Below, one piece after another: positions 23,347-31,292 of a DNA stretch of 61,929 nt; positions within the stretch are counted from its first letter, which is position 1, and each line of letters begins with the position of its first letter. The notes below the pieces were generated by a model. It saw only the letters and a program-made list of their open reading frames with translations, ran no database searches and was not told the origin of the DNA. The translations under genes and the position numbers were made by a program. The DNA comes from Amycolatopsis iheyensis (lineage in GTDB: Bacteria > Actinomycetota > Actinomycetes > Mycobacteriales > Pseudonocardiaceae). The stretch covers positions 1-61,929 of the forward strand of contig NZ_JAMXQV010000044.1 in assembly GCF_024703995.1 (NCBI RefSeq). Direction: 5' to 3'.

Positions 23347-24342
23347 TTGCGCATCAAGCAGATCGGCGTCGTGCTGGCCGCGGCCGCCGTGTTCGCCTGG
23401 CCGGCCGCGCCCGCGCTGGCGGCGTCGAGGATCATCCCCCTCGACCCCGCCACCGGGCAGCAGCCGGAGAACATCACCCTGGAGCCCGACGGCTCCGCCG
23501 ACCTCACCTTCGCCTACACCGGCGAAATCGGCCGGGTCACGCCCGACGGGCGGGTCGGCGTCCTCGCCCGGATCCCGGTGCCCGCGGACGGCGACGTCCC
23601 GGTGGTCCACAAGAAGCTGTTCCTCGGCGGCATCGTCCGGGCGCCCGGCGGCGACCTGTACGTCGCCGTCTCGACCGGCACCACCGCGACCGGCCTCTAC
23701 CGGGTCCGGCCCGGCAGCGCACCGGTGCGCGTCGCGGCGCTGCCGCCGTCCGGCTTCCAGAACGGCGTCGCCCGAGATCCACGCACCGGCGACATCTTCG
23801 TCGCCGACTCCTTCAACTCCACAGTCTGGCGTGTCTCGCACAGCCGGACCACCGCGTTCGCGACCGGTGAACTGCTCGCCCCGGTGAGCGGCTTCGGCGC
23901 CAACGGGATCAAGGTCCACGACGACGCGGTCTGGGTGTCCAACCTCGACCGCGGCACGCTGGCCCGGTTCCCGCTGGGCGGCGGCCCCGGCCGGGTGGTC
24001 GCGACCGGCCTCGGCCCGGTCGACGACTTCGCCTTCCACGGCGGCACGGTCGTCGCCGCGATCAACCAGGAGAACCGGGTGGTCACCGTCGGCCGCGACG
24101 GCGTCCGCACGATCCTGTCCGCCTCGGACGGGCTGGCGAACCCGACGGCGGTCGCCGTCCGTGGCGAAACGGTGTTCGTCACGGACGGCGCCTACTTCGG
24201 CGGCTCGCCGAACCTCCTTCAGGCGACGCTCGCGGCGAACACGTGCAGTGCCGCGTTCGACGGGAGCGTCACCGCCACGACCTCCTTGCCCGCGGTCAGC
24301 GGGACGGAGTTCGCGAACACCCGGTACGGCGTAGTCGGGTAG
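23347..24342 (+). CDS. secreted SMP-30/gluconolactonase-like beta-propeller protein
   Basis: 331 residues from TTG 23347, chosen because GGAG at 23337-23340 lies six bases upstream and because it gives a clean signal peptide: LRIKQIGVVLAAAAVFAWP with cleavage after APALA. The mature part shows six-bladed propeller repeats such as VRAPGGDLYVAVSTG, VARDPRTGDIFVADSFNS and IKVHDDAVWVSNLDRG. It may be a lactonase or a binding scaffold. Oddly, the last ~40 codons (24219-24342) are antisense to the 3' end of the GH31 gene and look unlike a propeller; the natural C-terminus may have been lost or altered. Confidence 0.8.
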   Translation: MRIKQIGVVLAAAAVFAWPAAPALAASRIIPLDPATGQQPENITLEPDGSADLTFAYTGEIGRVTPDGRVGVLARIPVPADGDVPVVHKKLFLGGIVRAPGGDLYVAVSTGTTATGLYRVRPGSAPVRVAALPPSGFQNGVARDPRTGDIFVADSFNSTVWRVSHSRTTAFATGELLAPVSGFGANGIKVHDDAVWVSNLDRGTLARFPLGGGPGRVVATGLGPVDDFAFHGGTVVAAINQENRVVTVGRDGVRTILSASDGLANPTAVAVRGETVFVTDGAYFGGSPNLLQATLAANTCSAAFDGSVTATTSLPAVSGTEFANTRYGVVG

Positions 24343-27335
24343 GCCGGTCCGGTCCGGGTGTTCTTGCCCAGGACGGTCGCGACGGTCGTCGCGCCGTACT
24401 GGGCGGGGTCGGCGCAGCACCAGTTCGGCAGGCCGAGGTCGGCCTGGCTGGTGCTGCCGTCGGCATACCGGACGACGACGGCGCCCTTGGCCGTCCCGGT
24501 GCCGGTGCCGGCCAGGACGAGCTTCGAGCCGGTCCCGCGCACGGCGATCGTCTGCCCGGCCGCGACGACGTTGTCCGCTTGGCCGGTCCCGGCGGCCGGC
24601 CAGGTCAGCCGCGCCCCGTTCGCCGTGAACGTCGCCCCGGCGGTCAGCCCGGCTTCGGCGAGTCCTTCGGCACGGAAGCTGCTGCCGCCGCCGTCGAGGT
24701 CCCCGGCCGCGACGTGCGCCGCGTCGGTGACCCCGACGTTCCCGTACGCCGCGGCCAAGGAGGCGTACGGGACGGTGACGGTCGCGGAGTCGACGGCCTG
24801 GTGCGCGCCGAGCCGCGCTTGGTAGGTCGCGGTGGCGGTGACCTGGTAGTCCGCGGGCTTCAACCCGGCCTCCGGGGTCAAGGTCACCGGCACCTTGACG
24901 GTCTGCCCGGGCATGACGACCTTTGGCGTGGCCGGGACACCGGCCCGGAAACCCGTGCCCTGAACGGACAACGCCACGTCCCGTACCGGCAACGGCGTGC
25001 TGTTGGTGAAGCCGAGCGTGCCGTTCACCGTCTGCCCCGGGACGGCCAGCGGCGGCGCCGTCAGCGTCACCGCCGCGTTGTCGTCCTCGGGAAAGAAGCC
25101 GCCGACCGCGCTCGTCCCGAACAGCCGGACGTCCTGCCGGTCACCCGCGCCCACCTGGCCGGTCTTGACGCGGACCACGCCGTGCGCTGCCGGGTCGTAC
25201 CACCAGCCCGACGGCGCCTTGTCCAGCTCGGCCTTGCTGCCGTACTGCCGCAGCACCCCGGTCCCGGCCTGGACGGCGCCCGGCTTCGAACCCGTGTGGA
25301 CGGAAAGTTGATAGTTCCGCGCCGCGGGCTTGCCGGGGTAGGTGCCCGTGCTCGCGCCGATCCCGACGGTCACCGTGCCCGGCCCGGACTTCGGCGCGTC
25401 GACGGTGAACGTCTGCTTCGCCTGCTCACCGCGCTGGTAGCCGCGAGTCACGCCGTCATCCTCGGTGAGCGTGAAGCTGCCCTTGCTCTGCGGGTAGACG
25501 TCGACGTCCAACCGGGACTTGTCGCGCGTTTGCCACGACGTCGTGCCCTCGGCCCACATCGGCACGACGGCCCCGGCACGGACGAACAGCGGCAGCGTGT
25601 CGAGCGGCGCGTCGTAGCCGTCCACTGTGGTCGGCCCGGTGTAGGTCTTGCCGCTCCAGTAGTCGACCCAGGTGCCCTTGGGCAGGTAGATGCCGTTGCG
25701 CACGGTCGACTTCTCGTAGACCGGCGCGACCAGGAAGTCGGTGCCGGAGAGGAACTCGTACTTGGCCTTGTCGGTCCAGACGTTCGGGTCGTCCGGGTAC
25801 TCCAGCGCGAGCGGCCGGACCTGGCCGACGCCGGTCTGGTGCGCCTGCGCCGAGTAGCTGTAGGTGTAGGGCAGCAGCCGCTCCTTGAGCAGCAGGTACT
25901 TGCGGTTGATCGAGGTGTACGGCTCGCCCTGGCGCCACGGCTGCTTGTCCGAAGACGCCCAGCCGTCCATCGTCATCGCGGCCGGCAGGAACGCCTTCCA
26001 CTGCAGGTCGCGGACGTAGGTCTGCGGGCTGCCGCCGAAGATGCCGTCGATGTCGCCGGTGTTGTAGGCGATGCCGGACGTCGTCGCGCCCGCGTAGGTC
26101 GGGATCTGCCACTTGATGTAGTCGTAGGAGCCGGACTGGTCGCCGCTCCAGAGCACGCCGCAGCGTTGCGCGCCGGCCCAGCTCACCGGCTGCCAGACGA
26201 ACCCGCGGGCGTCGCTGTTGTCCTCGATGCCCTTGTACGCGGTGTCGCAGGCGTCGAGCGCGAACTGGTAGCCGGGGCCGACCCAGGCGACGTCGAGCTT
26301 CCGCACCCGCACCCCGGCCTTGACCTCTTCGGCCTGGTTGGGCACGCCGTCCTCGGTCCACAAACCGAGCTGCATGCCGTTTTTTCGTAGTCCTTCGCCG
26401 GTTTGCTGCAGATTTTCGTAACCGCAGCCGTATCCGTCATTGACGAGCATCCAGCCGTTCGGCATGCCGTTCTCGGTGTATCCGTCGGCCACCTTCACCG
26501 CGTCGAGCGTGTGCCGCTCACCGCGATTTGCATTGTGCAAATAGCAATCCGAGTCGCCCGTTTCCAGGCCGTAGATCGGCGGCAGGAACGGCTTGCCGAC
26601 GAGGTCGGTGTAGCCGCCGACGACGTCCTTGAGCGTGTCGCCGACGACGTAGGTGGCGTCGAACCGGCGTTCGTCGTGGGTGGTCTTCACCGGGGCCGTG
26701 AACGAGTAGCTGCCCGGCGCGAAGGTGTTGCGCAGGACGCCATAACCCGAGGTAGAGGCGTAGAACGGCTGCGAGTTGGGCGCGCCGCCGTCGTTCCAGT
26801 TGTCGTCGGCGAAGATCCGGATCGTCTGGTCGCGGTGGCTGAACCGCCCGTTCTGCTCGCCGCCGCCGACGAACTGCTCGGTCGCGGTGCGCGCGAGGCT
26901 CTGCGTGGTCGTGGTGCCGGTCCAGGCCAGCGGGGCCGACTCCGCCCAGAGCTGCTTGCGGTCGGCACCGTCGTACAGGGCGAACTTCAACGGGTGCTTG
27001 TAGGCCCGCAGCGTCGCCTTCGGCGTCGAAATGGCCCAGTACAGGCCCTTGTCGACGCGTTTCGGCGCCACCGGGACCTTCGGCCGGACGATCTTGTCGC
27101 CGGCCGGATCGGTGAACGTCCCGTCGGGGGCGAGCCAGACCCGGACGGCGCCCTCGGCCGGGAAGCTGACGCGCACGGCCGCGGCCCCCGACGTCAGCGT
27201 CACGGTGGACCCGTCGGCCGAGATCCCGGTCAGGTCCCCGAGCTGCCCGGCGGGCGCCGCGGACGCCGGCGTCGGACTCAGCCCGAGGACGGCGGCAGCG
27301 GCCAGACAGCCGAGCGACTGCGCAACTCTGCTCAT
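24219..27335 (-). CDS. large secreted GH31-family glycosidase with NEW3 and C-terminal accessory domains
   Basis: 1038 residues from ATG 27335, with AAAGG eight bases upstream. A signal peptide ends at TPASAAPAG (~residue 27). Residues ~30-250 are the N-terminal beta domain. The catalytic barrel includes YGLETGDSDC, GWMLVNDGYGCGYENL, RKLDVAWVGPGYQFALDAC (nucleophile region) and VLWSGDQSGSYDYI (acid/base region). This pattern lacks the usual WxDMNE of alpha-glucosidases and resembles the alpha-galactosidase or alpha-N-acetylgalactosaminidase branch. A NEW3 Ig-like domain (~775-855) and a C-terminal module with AAGDLDGGGSSFRAEGLA follow. A promoter motif shared with the amino-sugar operons supports a role in releasing galactosamine-type sugars. 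Family is firm, specificity inferred. Confidence 0.9.
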   Translation of the reverse strand: MSRVAQSLGCLAAAAVLGLSPTPASAAPAGQLGDLTGISADGSTVTLTSGAAAVRVSFPAEGAVRVWLAPDGTFTDPAGDKIVRPKVPVAPKRVDKGLYWAISTPKATLRAYKHPLKFALYDGADRKQLWAESAPLAWTGTTTTQSLARTATEQFVGGGEQNGRFSHRDQTIRIFADDNWNDGGAPNSQPFYASTSGYGVLRNTFAPGSYSFTAPVKTTHDERRFDATYVVGDTLKDVVGGYTDLVGKPFLPPIYGLETGDSDCYLHNANRGERHTLDAVKVADGYTENGMPNGWMLVNDGYGCGYENLQQTGEGLRKNGMQLGLWTEDGVPNQAEEVKAGVRVRKLDVAWVGPGYQFALDACDTAYKGIEDNSDARGFVWQPVSWAGAQRCGVLWSGDQSGSYDYIKWQIPTYAGATTSGIAYNTGDIDGIFGGSPQTYVRDLQWKAFLPAAMTMDGWASSDKQPWRQGEPYTSINRKYLLLKERLLPYTYSYSAQAHQTGVGQVRPLALEYPDDPNVWTDKAKYEFLSGTDFLVAPVYEKSTVRNGIYLPKGTWVDYWSGKTYTGPTTVDGYDAPLDTLPLFVRAGAVVPMWAEGTTSWQTRDKSRLDVDVYPQSKGSFTLTEDDGVTRGYQRGEQAKQTFTVDAPKSGPGTVTVGIGASTGTYPGKPAARNYQLSVHTGSKPGAVQAGTGVLRQYGSKAELDKAPSGWWYDPAAHGVVRVKTGQVGAGDRQDVRLFGTSAVGGFFPEDDNAAVTLTAPPLAVPGQTVNGTLGFTNSTPLPVRDVALSVQGTGFRAGVPATPKVVMPGQTVKVPVTLTPEAGLKPADYQVTATATYQARLGAHQAVDSATVTVPYASLAAAYGNVGVTDAAHVAAGDLDGGGSSFRAEGLAEAGLTAGATFTANGARLTWPAAGTGQADNVVAAGQTIAVRGTGSKLVLAGTGTGTAKGAVVVRYADGSTSQADLGLPNWCCADPAQYGATTVATVLGKNTRTGPAYPTTPYRVFANSVPLTAGKEVVAVTLPSNAALHVFAASVA

Positions 27336-27345
27336 TCGAGACACC

Positions 27346-27356
27346 TTTCGCGCATC
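27346..27356. promoter_or_regulatory. amino-sugar regulon motif, GH31 leader
   Basis: TTTCGCGCATC on the plus strand lies in the GH31 mRNA leader and overlaps its ribosome-binding site. It is the same word as at 46011-46021 (TTTCACGCATC) and 48749-48759 (GTTCGCGCATC). Confidence 0.5.
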
Positions 27357-27374
27357 TACACGCATGATGGGCTC

Positions 27375-27403
27375 TGTATAGCGCAGGTTTCGCGCAGTGT
27401 CAC
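27375..27403 (-). promoter_or_regulatory. GH31 promoter with regulon motif in the spacer
   Basis: On the minus strand GTGACA (27398-27403) is the -35 and TATACA (27375-27380) the -10, with an exact 17-base spacer. The spacer carries TTTCGCGCAG (27388-27397, plus-strand reading), directly abutting the -35. The same placement is seen at the two amino-sugar promoters near 46.0 and 48.7 kb. Confidence 0.75.
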
Positions 27404-27801
27404 CCGCCGAACCGGGTTCACCGGGCCGACTCACGACCTTCGTCGCATCTCACGCTGCGCGCCCGGCCGGTCACCCAGCCGACCGTCCGAAGTGCACAGA
27501 TTTCCCGCGTGGGAATTCCCGGCGCTATTTCGGTGAATATTCAAATGCGCGGCCGCGATGATCGGCACGTGCATCCGCACGCGGGTTGTGCACGAGCCGC
27601 ATCGGATGAACGGGAAACGGTTGCTGGGAAACACATCCACCGGTAAGTTGACGGCTGCCCCTGGTGTTCCACCATTGGTTGCCGGGGTGCGCGCTGCTCG
27701 GCCGAAGCGGGGAGGCCACCGCCGGATAGCGCTTTCTCCGGCGGTAGGGGTCACCGCCGGGTGCAGGAGGGAAGCGTGCCTTGGTGTTCCGGGGAACAGT
27801 C
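27404..27801. other. intergenic region with no recognisable gene
   Basis: About 400 bases between the GH31 promoter and the next small gene. Frames that stay open here have low-complexity Arg/Pro composition and no start signal. I see no RNA gene or repeat. A ribosome-binding-site-like GGAGGGAAGC precedes GTG 27776 but its frame closes quickly. Confidence 0.4.
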
Positions 27802-28134
27802 ATGGCCGATCGGGTGACGGAGCCGTACCTGGTCGGCCAAGACGACATCGCGGGTGAGCTGCAGCGCGGCAAGTGGTGCGTCTACCTGCACGAATGGCTG
27901 GGCGACGAGCACGACCTCCCGACGTGGCAGGAGCAGGTGGCGGCCCGCGCCGCCCGGTCCGGTGTCGAGGTGTGCTTCATGGAGATCCCGCGCAAGGACA
28001 TGACGCTGGTGGCCAACGTGCATGCCCTGCCCAGCTTCGAGCAGGTCATCGAGTCGGTCGCGGCGCTGGAGCACTACCGAGGCGTGGTCGCCGGCCGCCG
28101 TTGGCGGAGCCGACGCCGCCGTTCAGCCCAGTGA
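27802..28134 (+). CDS. small hypothetical protein
   Basis: 110 residues from ATG 27802, preceded by GGGGAA. The protein is acidic and aromatic in its first 90 residues (LQRGKWCVYLHEWLGDEHDL, SGVEVCFMEIPRKDMTLVA) and ends in a basic tail. No known domain is recognised. Composition differs from random reverse-frame protein, so I take it as real. It overlaps the convergent EamA gene by 12 bases. Confidence 0.6.
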   Translation: MADRVTEPYLVGQDDIAGELQRGKWCVYLHEWLGDEHDLPTWQEQVAARAARSGVEVCFMEIPRKDMTLVANVHALPSFEQVIESVAALEHYRGVVAGRRWRSRRRRSAQ

Positions 28135-28947
28135 GACGAGCGCGATCGCCGCGCCGGCCCCGAGCAGCCCGGCGACCTGGGCGCGGCTGAGCCGTTCCCG
28201 CAGGAAGACCAGCGCGAGCAGCACGGGAACCGCCGGATAGAGGGCGGCCGGCACGGTCGCGACGGCCAGCACCTGCCGCTGCGCGGCAAGCAGGTAGAGC
28301 ACGATGGCGGCCGTCCCGCAGACACCGGCGAGCGCGGCGGCCCCCACCACCCGCGACGGCAGCCGCCACGGCGCCCGGGTGGCGGCGACCAGCCCGGCAA
28401 TGGCCACGACGGAACCAGCGCGACTGACGACGACCGGCCAGAACCCGGCCTCGGCGGGAATCCGCGACAGCGCGACGAACTGCACGGCAAACCCCAGCCC
28501 GGCCACAAAGGCGTCCGGAATGCCGGCGGATGTCCGTTTCTCGTGAGTTCCGCGGGACACGAGCCACAGCGCGGGAACGGCACAGCACACCCCGGCGACG
28601 GCAACGAGCGAGAGCGGTTGCCCCAACAGGAGTAGTCCGAAGAGGACCGGAAGCACCACGGCGGCGACATCACTGGCGGGCACGACAAGGCTCATCGCCC
28701 CCTTGCCCATGGCCCGGTAGAGAAAGGCGACGCCCACCCCGGTGCCGGCCCCGGACAGGAACCCCCAGCCGAGCGCCGAGACGCCGGGCGCACCGCTGAA
28801 GACGGCAAGCGGAACGGAGACAAGCGTGCCGGCCAGCTGGGCATAGAGCGAGACGGTCATCCCCGACGCCCGGCGCGAGGCAAGCCCGCTGACGAAGTGG
28901 GTGACACCGAAGCAGAGAGCGGAAACGAGCGCGAGAACGTTCCCCAT
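28123..28947 (-). CDS. EamA/DMT-family transporter
   Basis: 274 residues from ATG 28947, with AAGGGGACC just upstream. About ten hydrophobic helices in two five-helix halves are visible, each half an EamA repeat (LCFGVTHFVSGLASRRASG in the first, VLYLLAAQRQVLAVATVPAALYP in the second). DMT transporters export or import metabolites. It overlaps the MarR gene by one base (TGATG), so the two form an operon and the exporter is probably under MarR control. Confidence 0.9.
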   Translation of the reverse strand: MGNVLALVSALCFGVTHFVSGLASRRASGMTVSLYAQLAGTLVSVPLAVFSGAPGVSALGWGFLSGAGTGVGVAFLYRAMGKGAMSLVVPASDVAAVVLPVLFGLLLLGQPLSLVAVAGVCCAVPALWLVSRGTHEKRTSAGIPDAFVAGLGFAVQFVALSRIPAEAGFWPVVVSRAGSVVAIAGLVAATRAPWRLPSRVVGAAALAGVCGTAAIVLYLLAAQRQVLAVATVPAALYPAVPVLLALVFLRERLSRAQVAGLLGAGAAIALVSLG

Positions 28948-29456
28948 CAGGTCCCCTTCTCGAGTTCCCCGACGGGACAGGTCTGCCGGCGAGCAACACA
29001 ACCGGGCCGGTCGCAGAGCCGACACATGAGGTCGCCGTGCTGAACGTCGGCGTGCAACCCACGCAACAGCTGTTCCAGAACAGGTTCAAGCCCAGCCGGC
29101 TCGGCCACCGCTCCCAACGCCCTCACCAGCACTTCTTGCCGCGCGGCAAGGGCCCGCCCGGCAGCGGCCCGCCCCTCCCGGGTCAGCTCAACAGCAACGG
29201 CCCTGCCGGTTTTCTCCCGACGTCGAACCAGCCCCCGTCCTTCGAGCTGGTCAAGCATCCGGGCACAGGCGGGCTGACTGAGCCCGATCCGCCGCCCGAG
29301 CTCGGTACCACCAAGCCCGGAGAACTCGGCAAGAACAACAAGGGCGGCGGTCCCACTGAGACTGACCCCGGCAGCACCAGCGGCGGCGCTGGTCATGCGG
29401 TCGGAAAGGTTCAGGACGGTAGCCCCGAGCAGGTTCGCCAACCTCAATTCATGCAT
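28947..29456 (-). CDS. MarR-family regulator with C-terminal cysteine cluster
   Basis: 169 residues from ATG 29456. The winged helix is GTELGRRIGLSQPACARMLDQLEGRGLVRRREKTGR in two runs (residues 50-85). Near the end, Cys145, Cys148, Cys153 and Cys160 (CRLCDRPGC ... CPVG) form a possible zinc or redox-sensing site. It is cotranscribed with the EamA transporter. Its upstream region contains the left copy of a 119-bp element with paired DnaA-box-like sequences. Confidence 0.88.
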   Translation of the reverse strand: MHELRLANLLGATVLNLSDRMTSAAAGAAGVSLSGTAALVVLAEFSGLGGTELGRRIGLSQPACARMLDQLEGRGLVRRREKTGRAVAVELTREGRAAAGRALAARQEVLVRALGAVAEPAGLEPVLEQLLRGLHADVQHGDLMCRLCDRPGCVARRQTCPVGELEKGT

Positions 29457-29483
29457 TACACGCCCCGCCGACAACAGCCCACG

Positions 29484-29602
29484 TTGTCCACAGCCCACCC
29501 GAGATGTGGACAACCAAGCCTCGACAACGCCCATTTCCGGCTTCTGTCGGAGGGCACCGATACGCTGGATGCGGGGCCGGTCCCCCGGAGAGGGCGGGGG
29601 TG
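29484..29602 (+). repeat. 119-bp composite element, left copy (rightward)
   Basis: TTGTCCACA (29484-29492) and TGTGGACAA (29505-29513), both perfect actinobacterial DnaA-box sequences in opposite orientation with 12 bases between, are followed after 18 bases by a 71-base block (29532-29602). That block matches the reverse complement of 32313-32383 at 66 of 71 positions without gaps. It contains TGTCGGAG-N8-TACGCT and a GC-rich hairpin/G-run segment. The spacers are not conserved between copies, but their lengths are. Confidence 0.85.
29543..29566 (+). promoter_or_regulatory. RecA-independent (PafBC-type) DNA-damage promoter motif, left copy
   Basis: TCTGTCGGAG followed by eight bases and TACGCT fits the RecA-NDp/PafBC consensus tTGTCRgtg-N8-TAnnnT in spacing and nearly all fixed bases. 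It points right, towards the 3' end of the FGGY kinase gene on the opposite strand. No gene lies in its sense direction, so it may drive a short RNA. Confidence 0.55.
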
Positions 29603-29719
29603 GGGCTAGGGCCGCTCAGCGAGCCGCGTGCTGCCGCGCGACCCGGAAACACCCAGTCGCATGCGACGTCCGACATCGCCGGTGACGCCTCGCGCCAGCC
29701 ACTAAGCACATGCCGCGCC

Positions 29720-31198
29720 TCAGCCAGCCGTGTGCTGCCCCGCCAAGAAATGCGCCGTCTCCGCCGTCGCCTCATACAGCGCTCGGTAGTGCCGGTAGAA
29801 CTCCTCGTACCGCTCCCCACGCACAGGATCCGGCGTCACGGTCGCAGCGATCGGGTTTCCCCGCGGCGGCTCCATCCCCACCGCTTCCGCCGCCAGCAGC
29901 GCATCCCCCAGGCAGGCCCCGATCGTCTCGGCCGGAATCTGCTGCGGGAGCCCCGTCACGTCCGAGACGATCTGCGTCCACAGCCCGCCCTTCGTCCCGC
30001 CGCCGACCGCGACCAGCCGCCCGGCCGCACCACCCGCGGCGGCCATCGCCTCCAGGTTGTGCCGCACGCCGTACGCGATTCCCTCCAACGCCGCGCGATA
30101 GATCTCCGCCCGCCCGTGCGTGGTCGTCAGCCCGGCGAGCACGCCCCGCGCGGCCGGGTCGAACAACGGCGTCCGCTCCCCCGCGAAGTACGGCAACAGC
30201 AGAAGCCCACGACTCCCCGCCGGCACCGAAGCCGCCTCCGCGACGAGATCCTCGAAAGACGCCCCGACCAGCTTCCGCAGCCAGTCGGTCACCGCGCCCG
30301 ACGTCGCCATCCCCGCCGCGAGCGTGAAACTGCCCGGGACGACACCCCGCGTGCCCCACAAACCGGGGTGCGGCCGCGGTTCCTCCAGCACCTGGATCAG
30401 GAACATCGTCGTGCCGTACATGACCATGACGTCCCCGGGTTCGCGAACGCCGACGCTCGCGGCCTCCGCCCAGGCGTCGACCGTCCCCGCCGTCACGGGC
30501 AACCCCGCGGGCAACCCGGTCGCCGCGGCGGCGGAAGCCGTGACCTCGCCCGCCACTTCCGTCGGCCACAACAGGTCCGGTAGCGGCAGCCCCGGCGCAA
30601 CCCGCGATGCCCAGTCCTCAGCCCACTCCCCGGCGACAAGGTCGTACAGCGGCGTGCACTGGCTCGCCGAATGGTGATCCAGCACGTACCGCCCGGTCAG
30701 CCGGTGCACCAGGAACGAGCTCGCCATCAGCAGCTTCTTGGTCCGCGCATAGACGTCCGGCTCGTGCCGCGCCAGCCATCGCACCTTCGGCCCGACAGCC
30801 TGGCTCGTCAGCGGCGAACCCCCGCGCGCCAGGATCTCGGCCGCACCGAGCTCCGCGTTCAGCTCAGCGATCTCGTCGCCCGCGCGGGTGTCGACGCCGT
30901 AGAGGATCGCCGGCCGCAACGGCTCACCACTCTCGGAGGCCGGCAGGAGACACGGCCCGATGCCACTGATCCCGAGTCCGGCGAGTGGTCGGCCCGCGGC
31001 CGCGCGCAGCAGATCCGCGACGATCCCCGCGAAGTCAGCCCACCACACCGTTTCCGCGTCGTGTTCGAACCAGCCGGGCCGGGGCGTCGAGACGGCGTGC
31101 TCGCGGACGAACCGGGCGAGCACCGCGCCGCCGGGGTCCACCAGCACACCCTTCGAGCTGGCCGTGCCGATGTCCACGCCGAGCAGCAGTCCCGTCAT
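29720..31198 (-). CDS. FGGY-family carbohydrate kinase (xylulokinase-like)
   Basis: 492 residues from ATG 31198, with GGAGGG upstream. FGGY features: phosphate-binding GVDIGTASSKGVLVD (7-21), AGTVDAWAEAASVG with the catalytic Asp near residue 240, GTTMFLIQ, and the second ATP-site LVAVGGGTKGGLWTQI near residue 400. FGGY kinases phosphorylate xylulose, ribulose, fuculose, gluconate and similar polyols. The divergent LacI gene and the RbsABC-type importer make a pentose or deoxyhexose substrate likely. Its promoter carries the shared LacI operator. Confidence 0.92.
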   Translation of the reverse strand: MTGLLLGVDIGTASSKGVLVDPGGAVLARFVREHAVSTPRPGWFEHDAETVWWADFAGIVADLLRAAAGRPLAGLGISGIGPCLLPASESGEPLRPAILYGVDTRAGDEIAELNAELGAAEILARGGSPLTSQAVGPKVRWLARHEPDVYARTKKLLMASSFLVHRLTGRYVLDHHSASQCTPLYDLVAGEWAEDWASRVAPGLPLPDLLWPTEVAGEVTASAAAATGLPAGLPVTAGTVDAWAEAASVGVREPGDVMVMYGTTMFLIQVLEEPRPHPGLWGTRGVVPGSFTLAAGMATSGAVTDWLRKLVGASFEDLVAEAASVPAGSRGLLLLPYFAGERTPLFDPAARGVLAGLTTTHGRAEIYRAALEGIAYGVRHNLEAMAAAGGAAGRLVAVGGGTKGGLWTQIVSDVTGLPQQIPAETIGACLGDALLAAEAVGMEPPRGNPIAATVTPDPVRGERYEEFYRHYRALYEATAETAHFLAGQHTAG

Positions 31199-31223
31199 CC
31201 GCCCTCCACGGACCAACCTGCGG

Positions 31224-31235
31224 GAAATCGATTAC
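31224..31235. promoter_or_regulatory. LacI operator at the kinase promoter
   Basis: GAAATCGATTAC matches the perfect palindrome GTAATCGATTAC found at 32482-32493 in all but one base. It lies directly downstream of the kinase -10 box, between kinase and lacI. Confidence 0.7.
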
Positions 31236-31239
31236 TACC

Positions 31240-31268
31240 ACGCTATGGTGTGCCAAGAGCACTGTCAA
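31240..31268 (-). promoter_or_regulatory. FGGY kinase promoter
   Basis: On the minus strand TTGACA (31263-31268), 17 bases, TAGCGT (31240-31245). The same -35 and -10 hexamers and spacing occur at the ABC operon promoter at 32450-32478, each followed by the GTAATCGATTAC-type operator. Confidence 0.8.
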
Positions 31269-31292
31269 CGACGAGAGCGAACGGAGACGCGG

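Noticed and set aside
24243..26390. A 715-codon open frame opposite the GH31 gene
   Set aside because: Shadow of the GH31 reading frame; Arg/Gly/Val/Asp-rich and without motifs.
27404..27801. A hidden small gene in the GH31 upstream region
   Set aside because: Open frames there lack ribosome-binding sites and typical composition; kept as intergenic.
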